Shown here piece after piece: positions 47,797 to 55,939 of a stretch of DNA of 64,000 bases. The stretch spans positions 5,001-69,000 of the forward strand of contig MKWP01000001.1 of assembly GCA_001899805.1 (NCBI GenBank), read 5' to 3'. Origin of the DNA: Lysobacterales bacterium 66-474. Its GTDB lineage: Bacteria; Pseudomonadota; Gammaproteobacteria; Xanthomonadales; Rhodanobacteraceae. Both the position numbers and the translations under genes were made by a program. Position 1 is the stretch's first letter, and every line of letters starts with the position of its first letter. The notes below the pieces were generated by a model. That model made no database searches, was not told the DNA's origin, and saw only the letters and a list, made by a program, of their open reading frames with translations.

Positions 47797-47930
47797 GTCA
47801 TTCCGGGGCATCGCTGGCTGCATCGGCGATGAACCCGGAATCTGCCTTGCCCGTCATTCTTGTCATCACCCGGGAAGCCGATTCCGGGTTCTGCACACCG
47901 CTGCGCGCTGTGCAGCCCAAGAATGACGAT
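47797..47930. repeat. CGTCATTCC-family repeat inside the ABC operon
   Basis: A double copy: CGTCATTCCGGGGCATCG ... GATGAACCCGGAAT (47797-47843) and a second unit to AAGAATGACGAT (47930), with AAGCCGATTCCGGGTTCT between. It interrupts the otherwise overlapping gene string between binding protein and permease, so it could form RNA structure that changes the relative amounts. Confidence 0.75.
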
Positions 47931-47977
47931 AAATTTGCGGGTGGGGGATGTGTCTCGGCGGAACGGTGCGCAACGCC

Positions 47978-48859
47978 ATGAACCGCGCATCGTCCGCATG
48001 GCTGTTCCTCACTCCCGCGCTGCTGGTGCTGGGCGTGTTCTTCCTGCTCCCGGTTTTGGCGGGATTGGGACTCAGCCTCACCGATTACGACCTGTACGCG
48101 CTGGCCGACATCCGCAACCTGCGCTTCGTGGGTCTCGCCAATTATTGGGAGCTGCTGCACCGCCCGCTGTTCTGGGACGCGCTGGGACACACCCTGTACT
48201 TCGTGATCGTGGGCGTGCCGCTGTCGATGCTGGCCTCGCTCGGCACCGCGCTGCTGCTGAACTCGCAGGCGGCGAAATTGAAACCCCTGTTCCGCACCGC
48301 CCTGTTCGCGCCGGTGGTGACCACGGTGGTCGCGGTCGCGGTGATCTGGCGTTACCTGTTCAACCCGCAGTCCGGCGTGGTCAACTTCGTGCTCACGCAT
48401 CTCGGCATCGGGCCGATCGACTGGCTGGGCGATCCGCACTGGGCGATGCCGATGATCATCCTGTTCGCGGTGTGGAAGAACTTCGGCTACAACATGATCA
48501 TCCTGCTGGCCGGGCTGCACGCGATCCCCGCCGACCTGTACGAAGCCGCACGCATCGACGGCGCATCAAAGTGGCGGCAGTTCCGGCACATCACCCTGCC
48601 CGCACTGGCGCCGATCCTGCTGATGGTCGGCATCCTCACCGTGTCGGGCTATTTCCAGTTGTTCGCGGAACCCTACGTGATCACCGAGGGCGGCCCGCTG
48701 CAAAGCACGGTGAGCGTGCTGTACCTGATGTACAACGAGGGCTTCAAGTGGTGGAACATGGGCACGGCCTCGGCGGTCGCGTTCCTGCTGTTCCTGGTCA
48801 TGTTCGCCGCGACCGCGCTGTTGTGGCGTTTCGGTGGTGGTCGCGGGGAAGCTGCATGA
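47978..48859 (+). CDS. Sugar ABC transporter permease (MalF/LacF-like)
   Basis: A 293-residue inner-membrane permease with six hydrophobic helices, starting with SAWLFLTPALLVLGVFFLLPVLAGLGLS. The EAA loop for the ATPase is present as EAARIDGASKWRQFRHITLPALAP, and FNPQSGVVN and ITEGGP are typical for the MalF-type half. Start ATG 47978 (MNRASSAW); the frame extends ten codons further without a ribosome site. Its stop overlaps the second permease by 4 bp. Confidence 0.94.
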   Translation: MNRASSAWLFLTPALLVLGVFFLLPVLAGLGLSLTDYDLYALADIRNLRFVGLANYWELLHRPLFWDALGHTLYFVIVGVPLSMLASLGTALLLNSQAAKLKPLFRTALFAPVVTTVVAVAVIWRYLFNPQSGVVNFVLTHLGIGPIDWLGDPHWAMPMIILFAVWKNFGYNMIILLAGLHAIPADLYEAARIDGASKWRQFRHITLPALAPILLMVGILTVSGYFQLFAEPYVITEGGPLQSTVSVLYLMYNEGFKWWNMGTASAVAFLLFLVMFAATALLWRFGGGRGEAA

Positions 48860-49677
48860 ACGCGCGCCGCAACGCATGGCTGGTCAACGGCGCGCTGGCG
48901 CTGTGCGCGGCACTGGTGCTGTTCCCGCTGTTCTGGATGCTGTCGGTGTCGTTCATGCAGCCCGGCGAAGCCGACAACCTGCCGCCGCCAATGCTGCCGC
49001 TGCATCCGACGCTCGACAATTACCGCGAATTGTTCGCGCACGCCGGCATGGGCCGCTACTTCGCCAACAGCCTGATCATCTCGACCGCGATCACGCTGTT
49101 GTCGCTGGTCTGCAACACGCTGGCCGGCTACGCCTTCGCCAAGTTGCGTTTCGCCGGGCGCGAAAAACTGTTCGGCACGCTGATCGGAGCGCTGGTGATC
49201 CCCGCGCAGGTGGCGATGCTGCCACTGTTCCTGCTGCTGAAATACGTGGGACTCATCAACACCTACGGCGCGGTGATCCTGCCGGCGATGGCCAGCGTGT
49301 TCGGTATCTTCCTGGTGCGCCAGTACGCGCGCGGCTTGCCGGGCGAATTGCTGGAGGCCGCGCGCGTGGACGGCGCCGGCGAACTGCGCATCTTCGTGCA
49401 GATCGTGCTGCCGCTGCTGAAACCGATCCTCGTCACGCTGGCGGTGTTCACCTTCCTCACCGCGTGGAACGATTTCATGTGGCCGTTGATCGCGCTGACC
49501 GGCCAGCAGCATTACACGCTGCCGGTGGGCCTTGCCTCGCTGTCGCGCGAACACGTGCAGGACTCGGGCCTGATGATGGCCGGCGCGGTGGTGACGGTGA
49601 TACCCGTGCTGGTGCTGTTCCTGGCGCTGCAGCGCTACTACTTGCGTGGATTGCTGCTGGGAAGCGTCAAGGGCTGA
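48856..49677 (+). CDS. Sugar ABC transporter permease (MalG/LacG-like)
   Basis: A 273-residue second permease with six transmembrane helices (NGALALCAALVLFPLFWMLSVSF first). The EAA motif reads EAARVDGAGELRIFVQIVLPLLKP, and LTAWNDFMWPLIAL is the MalG-type signature. With the upstream permease it forms the importer's channel; the ATPase is encoded separately at 51265. GGGGAA lies shortly before ATG 48856. Confidence 0.94.
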   Translation: MNARRNAWLVNGALALCAALVLFPLFWMLSVSFMQPGEADNLPPPMLPLHPTLDNYRELFAHAGMGRYFANSLIISTAITLLSLVCNTLAGYAFAKLRFAGREKLFGTLIGALVIPAQVAMLPLFLLLKYVGLINTYGAVILPAMASVFGIFLVRQYARGLPGELLEAARVDGAGELRIFVQIVLPLLKPILVTLAVFTFLTAWNDFMWPLIALTGQQHYTLPVGLASLSREHVQDSGLMMAGAVVTVIPVLVLFLALQRYYLRGLLLGSVKG

Positions 49678-49689
49678 AAAGCGCAGGTC

Positions 49690-49740
49690 GGGCTGATCCC
49701 GGATTTATCCGGGAGAGGCCCAACGCCGACGGTGTTGGGC
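49690..49740. repeat. CCCGGAT hairpin family copy and GCCCAAC stem after the permeases
   Basis: ATCCCGGATTTATCCGGGA resembles the repeats at 28771 and 58890. A second stem, GCCCAAC (49718-49724) with GTTGGGC (49734-49740), could end the permease transcript; there is no T tract. The rest of the 122-bp gap between the convergent genes is empty. Confidence 0.6.
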
Positions 49741-49799
49741 TTCCGCCGATGCAGCCGGCATCAGCCCAACCTACGCTGGATTTTCGCCCTCAACCCAAG

Positions 49800-51173
49800 C
49801 TACGCGTTGACGCCCAGCGCTGCGCCTTGCGTCGCGATCACCTCGGCGTAGAAGCGCGCGCTGTCCTTCGGCGTACGCTGCTGGGTCGCGTAGTCCACGT
49901 GCACGATGCCGAAGCGCTTGGCGTATCCGAGCGCCCACTCGAAATTGTCGAGCAGCGACCACAGGAAGTAGCCGCGCAAGTCCACGCCCTGGCGCAACGC
50001 CGCGTGCGCCGCACGCAGGTGCTCGCGCAGGTAGGCCACGCGCAACGGATCCTCGACGCGGCCTTCGATGGCGCTCGGCGGATCGTAGAACGCCGCGCCG
50101 TTTTCGGTGACGTAGATCGGCGGCTGGCCGTAGCGCGCGCTGACCCACTTCAGCACGTCGGTCAGGCCTTGCGGATAGACCTCCCAGCCGGTTTCGGTAC
50201 GGGTCGCGTGCTTCTGCGGCACCCCGCTGCCGTGTACCGGCCAGCGCCGCGCGTCATGCCGAGTGACACTGCGCGTGTAGTAGTTGATACCCACGAAGTC
50301 GATCGCCTGGCGGATCAGCAGCATGTCTTCCGCAGGCCACTCCGGCCAGGCATTGCCGAACACCTCGCGCATTTCCCCGGGATAACGCCCCAGGAACACG
50401 GGGTCTAGGAACTGGCGGTTCATGTACGCGTCGGCGCGCGCGGTGGCGGCGAGGTCCTCGGGGTTCTGCGACGCCGGATACTTGGGCTCGATGTTGACCA
50501 CGATGCCGATGTTGTTGCGGCCTTCCGCGCGATACGCCTGCACCGCCGCGCCGTGCGCGCGCAACAAATGATGCGCGGCGATCGGCGGTTCGTAACGGCT
50601 GCGGTGGCCGGGCGCGAGCACGCCGTGCAGGTAGCCGCCGTCGGTCACCACCCAGGGTTCATTCAAGGTCGCCCACAGGCCGACGCGATCGTCCAGCTTG
50701 CGGAACACCACCCGCGCGTATTCGGCGAACCAGCCGGCGATGTCGGGGTTCAGCCATCCGCCGCGGTCATCCAGTGCCGCGGGCAGGTCCCAGTGGAACA
50801 GTGTCGCCATCGGCTGGATGCCGTTCTCCAGCAACGCATCGACGAGCCGGTCGTAGAACGCCAGGCCTTCCGGATTCACGCGCCCGCGCCCTTCGGGCAG
50901 CACCCGGCTCCAGTTGATGCTGAAGCGGTAGCCGCGCATCCCCAGCGAGCGCATCAAGGCGACGTCCTCGCGCCAGCGGTTGTAGTGATCGCACGCGACA
51001 TCGCCGGTATCGCCAGCGTGCACCATGCCCGGCGTGTGCGCGAAACGGTGCCAGTTGCTGACGCCGGCGCCGTCGGCCAGCGGCGACCCCTCGATCTGGT
51101 AGGCCGCGGTGGCGCATCCCCACAGGAATCCCGCCGGGAAGGTCGAACGGGTGTCGTCCGAGGTATCGGCCAT
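49800..51173 (-). CDS. Beta-glucosidase, glycoside hydrolase family 1
   Basis: A 457-residue cytosolic enzyme that releases glucose from beta-glucosides or oligosaccharides. The family opening FPAGFLWGCATAAYQIEGSPLADGAG, the acid/base TLNEPW, the nucleophile YVTENGAAF and FLWSLLDNFEWALGY are all intact. It has no signal peptide, so it acts on imported sugar. I start at ATG 51173 (MADTSDDTRSTF), just downstream of the perfect operator at 51188-51205; the frame further upstream overlaps the divergent ATPase gene. It should share control with the importer. Confidence 0.95.
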   Translation of the reverse strand: MADTSDDTRSTFPAGFLWGCATAAYQIEGSPLADGAGVSNWHRFAHTPGMVHAGDTGDVACDHYNRWREDVALMRSLGMRGYRFSINWSRVLPEGRGRVNPEGLAFYDRLVDALLENGIQPMATLFHWDLPAALDDRGGWLNPDIAGWFAEYARVVFRKLDDRVGLWATLNEPWVVTDGGYLHGVLAPGHRSRYEPPIAAHHLLRAHGAAVQAYRAEGRNNIGIVVNIEPKYPASQNPEDLAATARADAYMNRQFLDPVFLGRYPGEMREVFGNAWPEWPAEDMLLIRQAIDFVGINYYTRSVTRHDARRWPVHGSGVPQKHATRTETGWEVYPQGLTDVLKWVSARYGQPPIYVTENGAAFYDPPSAIEGRVEDPLRVAYLREHLRAAHAALRQGVDLRGYFLWSLLDNFEWALGYAKRFGIVHVDYATQQRTPKDSARFYAEVIATQGAALGVNA

Positions 51174-51187
51174 CGTGTCGGCTCCAT

Positions 51188-51205
51188 GATGTAAACGTTT
51201 ACATC
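51188..51205. promoter_or_regulatory. Perfect LacI-type operator between glucosidase and ATPase genes
   Basis: GATGTAAACGTTTACATC is a perfect 18-bp palindrome with the central CG typical of LacI-family operators. It lies 15 bp from the glucosidase start and 59 bp from the ATPase start, so one bound dimer could block both directions. The related site at 37952 precedes the regulator. Confidence 0.88.
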
Positions 51206-51264
51206 GGCATGATAACGTACTTCCGCCCGGCACGCCCGGGCGGCAGCCGCAACGGGAACCCCGC

Positions 51265-52359
51265 ATGGCCAGATTGCGTCTCGACAAGGTCCGCAAGGTG
51301 TACGACAACGGCAAGGTCGCCGTGGCCGATGCCAGTTTCACGGTCGCGGATGGCGAACTGCTGGTGCTGGTCGGACCGTCCGGCTGCGGCAAGAGCACCC
51401 TGCTGCGCGCGGTGGCCGGGCTGGAAACGATCAGCTCGGGCACGATCGAGATCGACGACCGCGCGGTCAACGACCTCGCACCGCGCGAACGCGACATCGC
51501 GATGGTGTTCCAGAATTACGCGTTGTACCCGCACATGACCGTCGCCGAGAATCTCGCCTTCGGCCTGAAACTGCGCGGCCTCCCGCGCGTGGACATCGAG
51601 CAACGCGTCGCCGATGCGGCGCGCATGCTCGGACTCGACGAACTGCTCGACGCGCGCCCACGTCGCCTTTCCGGCGGCCAACGACAGCGCGTGGCGCTGG
51701 GCCGCGCGCTGGTGCGCGAACCGAAAGTGTTTTTGCTCGATGAACCCCTGTCCAACCTGGACGCGAAGCTGCGCGTGGCGACACGCGTGGAAATCGCGCG
51801 CCTGCACCAGCGCCTGCGCGCGACCATGATCTACGTGACCCACGACCAGGTCGAGGCGATGACGCTGGGCCAGCGCATCGTGGTGTTGAACGATGGCGAA
51901 ATCCAGCAGGTCGACACGCCGATGAACCTCTACGAACGGCCGGCCAACCTGTTCGTCGCGGGTTTCCTCGGCAGCCCCGCGATGAACTTCTTCCGGGGCC
52001 GCATGCGCGACGGCGCGGACGCGCTCGCGATGGACGGCGCAAGCCTTCCGCTCGCCGGCGCGCGAGCGGCGGGCCCGCCACTGCAAGCGATCCACGGGCG
52101 CGACATCGTGCTGGGGTTGCGCCCAGAGCATTTGCAACTCGCCCATGCCGATGCGCGACACGCAACGTTCGACGCGGTTCTGGAAGTGATCGAGCCGATC
52201 GGCAACGAGGTGTTCCTCAACCTGCGCTTCGGCGGCATCGCACTCGTCGCGCGCGTGCCGCCGCAGGAACTACCGGTGCCGGGAACCGCGCTGCGCCTGC
52301 AATTCGATCCCGCGCACCTGCACGTGTTCGACGCCGCCGACGGTCGTCGCATCACGTGA
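51265..52359 (+). CDS. ABC transporter ATP-binding protein (MsmX/UgpC type)
   Basis: A 364-residue importer ATPase. Walker A GPSGCGKSTLL (residue 36), Q-loop FQNYALYPHMT, signature LSGGQRQRVALGRALVREP and Walker B VFLLDEPLSNLD are present, then a C-terminal regulatory (TOBE) domain with LGLRPEHLQLA. Proteins of this group (MalK, UgpC, MsmX) drive carbohydrate permeases and may serve several. No permease is adjacent, so it probably pairs with the two permeases at 47978-49677. It is divergent from the glucosidase across the operator. Confidence 0.94.
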   Translation: MARLRLDKVRKVYDNGKVAVADASFTVADGELLVLVGPSGCGKSTLLRAVAGLETISSGTIEIDDRAVNDLAPRERDIAMVFQNYALYPHMTVAENLAFGLKLRGLPRVDIEQRVADAARMLGLDELLDARPRRLSGGQRQRVALGRALVREPKVFLLDEPLSNLDAKLRVATRVEIARLHQRLRATMIYVTHDQVEAMTLGQRIVVLNDGEIQQVDTPMNLYERPANLFVAGFLGSPAMNFFRGRMRDGADALAMDGASLPLAGARAAGPPLQAIHGRDIVLGLRPEHLQLAHADARHATFDAVLEVIEPIGNEVFLNLRFGGIALVARVPPQELPVPGTALRLQFDPAHLHVFDAADGRRIT

Positions 52360-52544
52360 TCGCGCGACCATGCATTGCGCAAAAAGTTTCACGCGCATCC
52401 ACAAGCCGCTTTCACGCACGCGATGAACCTTTCCTGATTCTCTAGCGAAACCTTAACGAACGTTGCCGATTGCCTCCAGTCTCAGTGGCCAAGCGCAAGC
52501 AAAAAAGTTTTGCATGCGTGAACAACCACGATGGAGACAACAAC

Positions 52545-53141
52545 ATGCGCAACACTGCAATCGTCCTCGCCATCGCCGCGGTTTTCGCGGCCAGTCCCGT
52601 TTTCGCGCAGGACGCCACGAACACGACCGGCGCCGACAGCGGGTTCTTCGTCAACGGCAACGCGGGCCACAGCTACTTCGGCAGCGGCCAGAACAGCGGC
52701 AGCGACACCGGCTACGCGATCAACGGCGGCTACCGCTGGGCGGTGGCACCGAACTTCGCGATCGGCCCCGAAGTCGGCTACAACGACCTCGGCAACGTGC
52801 GGCTGAAGAACGTGTTCAACTCGCAGCCCGTGGTCGCCAACAACAAGGCCTCGCTGCACGGCTGGACCGTCGGCGCCAACGCCAAGTACAACTTCACGTC
52901 GAACTGGTATGTGTCGGGCCGCACGGGCTTGTATGCGTGGAGCGGCGACGGCATGACCCGCGACATCGCCCCCATCAGCCTGCACCGCAGTTCGGATGGC
53001 TATTACGGCGGCGTGGGCGTGGGCTACGATTTCAGCCGTGCATTCGGCGTGGGCGTCGGTTACGACTACTACCGCGCCAAGAAGAACGACATCAACCTCT
53101 CGACCGGGTTGCTGTCCGCGCAGGCCGAAGTGAGGTTCTGA
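52545..53141 (+). CDS. Small outer-membrane beta-barrel protein
   Basis: A 198-residue exported protein (signal MRNTAIVLAIAAVFAASPVFAQ). The mature part has alternating strands with Gly and aromatic residues typical of eight-stranded OmpA/Opa-like barrels: FFVNGNAGHSYFGS, GYAINGGYRWAV, GWTVGANAKYNF, SGRTGLYAWSGDG, and ends ...AQAEVRF with a terminal Phe for BAM assembly. GGAGA at 52533 fixes the start at 52545. Its role (adhesion, stress, structural) cannot be read from the sequence. Confidence 0.85.
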   Translation: MRNTAIVLAIAAVFAASPVFAQDATNTTGADSGFFVNGNAGHSYFGSGQNSGSDTGYAINGGYRWAVAPNFAIGPEVGYNDLGNVRLKNVFNSQPVVANNKASLHGWTVGANAKYNFTSNWYVSGRTGLYAWSGDGMTRDIAPISLHRSSDGYYGGVGVGYDFSRAFGVGVGYDYYRAKKNDINLSTGLLSAQAEVRF

Positions 53142-53218
53142 GGCTCGTTTCCGCCGCGAGCGGTGCATGCGGGCCCGGGTGCGCAAGCGCCCGGGCCTTG
53201 CCCGATGCAAGAGTTCGA

Positions 53219-53470
53219 TCAGCCCGAGGAACCCGTCGCGGCGTCGATCGCGGCGGCCTGCTTCTTCGCCTGGTCGTTGACGATGTTCTGCACGTTCCTC
53301 GCCTTGTTCAAGTCGTGGCCGTAACCCGACAGCGGCGTGCCGGCCAGCGCGTTGGTGGTGGCCGGCGCGGGCGCGGTGGAACCCGCGGCAGCGGTCGTCG
53401 CCGGCGTCGTGTGCGGCGAGCACGCGGCGAGCGTTCCGGCAACCAGTGCGAGGGCGATCAGGCGCAGCAT
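53219..53470 (-). CDS. Small putative lipoprotein
   Basis: An 83-residue protein from ATG 53470 with signal MLRLIALALVAGTLAAC, whose last residue is a lipobox cysteine. The rest is low-complexity Ala/Thr/Pro, then GYGHDLNKARNVQNIVNDQAKKQAAAIDAATGSSG, a probable helix. It resembles no family I can name. The frame extends upstream to 53554, but the lipobox and size favour the shorter start. It is convergent with the barrel gene. Confidence 0.65.
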   Translation of the reverse strand: MLRLIALALVAGTLAACSPHTTPATTAAAGSTAPAPATTNALAGTPLSGYGHDLNKARNVQNIVNDQAKKQAAAIDAATGSSG

Positions 53471-53601
53471 GCGGCGCAGTCTCGCGCGATCGGAAGCAGC
53501 GCGCAAGCTGCGCTGGAGCAATTTCGGTTTTGATGGCCACGAAAAGCGCCCCATCCACCTTCGGCACCCCCCGCGCTATGCGCACGGGAAGGAAATGCTT
53601 T

Positions 53602-53646
53602 GCTTCCCCCGCTTGCGGGGGAAGCTGCCCGAAGGGCTGAAGGGGG
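53602..53646 (+). repeat. CTCCC-family palindromic element, intergenic copy
   Basis: GCTTCCCCCGC/GCGGGGGAAGC with a TT loop, followed by GCCCGAAGGGC. The order of the two stems is reversed relative to the hemL copy, i.e. it is the inverted orientation. It lies 43 bp before the SDR gene start. Confidence 0.8.
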
Positions 53647-53688
53647 CCTTCTCGTCAGCACTTGAGTCGAAAGTGCTCTAAGCTTTCC

Positions 53689-54495
53689 ATGACGCCCAAC
53701 GGAATCGCATGCGTGAACGCATCCCCCGGCCGCTGGCGGCTCGATGGCCAGACCTGCCTCGTCACCGGCGCCAGCCGCGGCATCGGCCTCGCCTGCGCGC
53801 GCGAACTCGCGGGCCTCGGCGCACGCCCGCTGCTGGTGGCGCGCGACGAAGACGCGCTGCTGCAAGCCGCCGACGAATTGCGCGAGGATTTCCCGGACTC
53901 GGAACCACGGGTGTTCGCGGCCGACGTCGGCGACGCCGAGGATCGCCTCGCGATCTTCGACTGGATCGCCGATCTCGACGTGCCGTTGTCGCTGCTGATC
54001 AACAACGCCGGCGGCAACATCAAGCGCCCGACGCTCGAACTCGAACCGGCCGATCTCGAGGAAGTCTTCCGACTCAACAGCGTGGCCGCATTCGACCTGT
54101 GCCGGCTGGCGTATCCGCGCCTCGTGCAACACGGCAACGCCGCCATCGTCAATATCGGTTCGGTGTCCGGCGCCACCCACGTGCGCACCGGCGCGCCGTA
54201 CGGCATGAGCAAGGCCGCGCTGCACCAGATGACCCGCAACCTCGCCTGCGAATGGGGCGACGATGGGATCCGCGTCAACGCGGTGGCACCGTGGTACATC
54301 CGCACGCGGCGCACCGACGAAGCGCTGTCCGATCCCGATTACCTTGAGGAAGTCCTCGATCGCACGCCGATGGCGCGCATCGGCGAGCCCGAGGAAGTGG
54401 CCGCCGCGGTCGCGTTCCTGTGCCTGCCCGCCGCCAGTTACATCACCGGGCAGGTGCTGGCGGTCGACGGCGGATTCCTCAACTACGGTTTCTGA
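53689..54495 (+). CDS. Short-chain dehydrogenase/reductase (tropinone- or gluconate-type)
   Basis: A 268-residue NAD(P)-dependent oxidoreductase. The cofactor loop [11 protein letters not shown] (residue 35), NNAGG, the catalytic serine in GSVSGATH and the YGMSK motif are all present, and the C-terminus has [13 protein letters not shown]. Similar family members are gluconate 5-dehydrogenases and tropinone reductase-like enzymes; substrate unknown. ATG 53689 lacks a good ribosome site; the frame begins upstream at a TTG. The ogt gene follows after 5 bp, so the two form a unit. Confidence 0.9.
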   Translation: MTPNGIACVNASPGRWRLDGQTCLVTGASRGIGLACARELAGLGARPLLVARDEDALLQAADELREDFPDSEPRVFAADVGDAEDRLAIFDWIADLDVPLSLLINNAGGNIKRPTLELEPADLEEVFRLNSVAAFDLCRLAYPRLVQHGNAAIVNIGSVSGATHVRTGAPYGMSKAALHQMTRNLACEWGDDGIRVNAVAPWYIRTRRTDEALSDPDYLEEVLDRTPMARIGEPEEVAAAVAFLCLPAASYITGQVLAVDGGFLNYGF

Positions 54496-54500
54496 TCGCA

Positions 54501-55004
54501 ATGCTCTATTACGACCACCTCGACACACCCATCGGCCCGCTGCTGCTGGTCGGCGATGGCGATGGTCTGGTCTACATCGGCCTGCCGCGACACGGCGCGG
54601 CACAAGTCGCGCCGGCAGATGCCGAGACCAGCAAGTCGAAGTTGCACGCGGCCGCACGCGAACTCGACGAATACTTCGCCGGCACCCGCCAGCAATTCGA
54701 CGTGCCGTTGCGCCCGTCCGGCACGCCGTTCCAGCTGGAAGTCTGGGGCGCATTGCTGGCGATTCCTTATGGCGAAACCGTCAGCTACGCCGACATCGCG
54801 CGGCGCATCCGTCGACCACGCGCAGTGCGTGCCGTCGGCGCCGCCAACGGCGCCAATCCGCTCTCGATCATCGTGCCCTGCCACCGCGTGATCGGCAGCC
54901 ACGGCGACCTCACCGGCTATGGCGGCGGGTTGCCGGCCAAGCGCTGGCTGCTCGCGCATGAGCGCAAGCATGCGCCGGTGCCGTCGCTCACGCTGACCGC
55001 GTAG
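54501..55004 (+). CDS. ogt: Methylated-DNA-[protein]-cysteine S-methyltransferase
   Basis: Suicidal DNA repair protein that takes O6-alkyl groups from guanine onto its own cysteine. The 167-residue form has the N-terminal domain (YYDHLDTPIGPLLLVGDGDGL), the DNA-binding helix FQLEVWGALLAIPYGETVSYADIARRI, the arginine finger region and the acceptor in IIVPCHRVIGS. Normal length for Ogt. It is 5 bp after the SDR gene. There is no fused AdaA domain. Confidence 0.95.
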   Translation: MLYYDHLDTPIGPLLLVGDGDGLVYIGLPRHGAAQVAPADAETSKSKLHAAARELDEYFAGTRQQFDVPLRPSGTPFQLEVWGALLAIPYGETVSYADIARRIRRPRAVRAVGAANGANPLSIIVPCHRVIGSHGDLTGYGGGLPAKRWLLAHERKHAPVPSLTLTA

Positions 55005-55054
55005 GACGGAAGTAGCGCTGCCCTTCCAATCAACCCCGAACCGCTACCACAGTA

Positions 55055-55205
55055 TTCCCCTCTCCCTTCGGGAGAGGGTGCCCCGCAGGGGCGGGTGAGG
55101 GTACGCACACGCGCATCATAGTCAGCGATGCGTGAAGCTACCATTCGCGTGACCGAACCCTAATCCGGCGCTTCGCGCCACCTTCTCCCGAAGGGAGAAG
55201 GGAAA
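55055..55205. repeat. Inverted pair of CTCCC-family elements downstream of ogt
   Basis: Unit 1 (55055-55102) has CCCTCTCCC/GGGAGAGGG and CCCCGCAGGGG stems; unit 2 (55158-55205) has GGCGCTTCGCGCC and CCTTCTCCC/GGGAGAAGG. They are in opposite orientation with 55 bp between, like a BIME. They fill the gap between the convergent genes and could terminate both by structure. The remaining bases hold no gene. Confidence 0.82.
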
Positions 55206-55251
55206 GACAGCGAGCAGGGCGGGAGCAGCGCAGCCAATCCCGCCATCCGAG

Positions 55252-55905
55252 TCACCGGCAATTGCGCAACTGGTCCTGCAATTCCTGTTCGCGTTGTTGC
55301 AGCGGCTCTTGTTCGCGAGGCAGCACCGCCATGCGCAGCTTGCGGTGGTTGTCGTCGTATTCGCGTTGCACGAAGGCGCACACTTCCGCCTGCGGCGCGG
55401 GCGCGCAGGAATCCTCGACCTCGGTCATCCCGGCCGCGATCCGCGGGCCGCCGATGCGCGGCTTCGACAATTCCGGCGCCGACATGCCCGCGCCGCCGGG
55501 CGCCCCGTAAGCCCGGGACAGGGTTTGCGGCGGCCAGCCCATCGCACCCAGCGGCGCGAGATACGGCGGCGGCGGCGAACGGGTCAGGTAACGCTTGCCG
55601 TTCACCGCACCGACACACGCGTACATCACCGGCAACGGTGACGGCGGTGGCACGTACACGGCCGGCGAGGCTGCGTTGGCATCGGCCGCGGGCGGCGTTG
55701 CGACCGTCGCGACGGGTGGCGGCACGTCGCCCGGCGGCGCGCGGCTCGGCACGTCGACGACAGTCTGGCGTTGTCCCTGTGCGCAGGGACGATCCTGATA
55801 GGCGACACTGCCGCCCGATGTCATGCAGCGATAGACCTGCGCGCGCGCGCCGGCACACCAGGCGACGCAGGTCATCACCACGATGGCGGCAAGCACGCCT
55901 TTCAT
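55252..55905 (-). CDS. Exported DUF4124-type protein
   Basis: A 217-residue secreted protein (signal MKGVLAAIVVMTCVAWCAGARA). Then QVYRCMTSGGSVAYQDRPC, the DUF4124 motif with its cysteine pair, a Pro/Ala-rich linker, and a second part YACVGAVNGKRYLTRSPPPP like another cysteine-bearing strand. The C-terminal third is a charged helix (DDNHRKLRMAVLPREQEPLQQREQELQDQLRNC). Function unknown. It stands 35 bp downstream of the ABC-2 permease stop on the same strand. Confidence 0.75.
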   Translation of the reverse strand: MKGVLAAIVVMTCVAWCAGARAQVYRCMTSGGSVAYQDRPCAQGQRQTVVDVPSRAPPGDVPPPVATVATPPAADANAASPAVYVPPPSPLPVMYACVGAVNGKRYLTRSPPPPYLAPLGAMGWPPQTLSRAYGAPGGAGMSAPELSKPRIGGPRIAAGMTEVEDSCAPAPQAEVCAFVQREYDDNHRKLRMAVLPREQEPLQQREQELQDQLRNCR

Positions 55906-55939
55906 GTGGCGATCTTACGCCGGGTCGACCCCGCCAACG

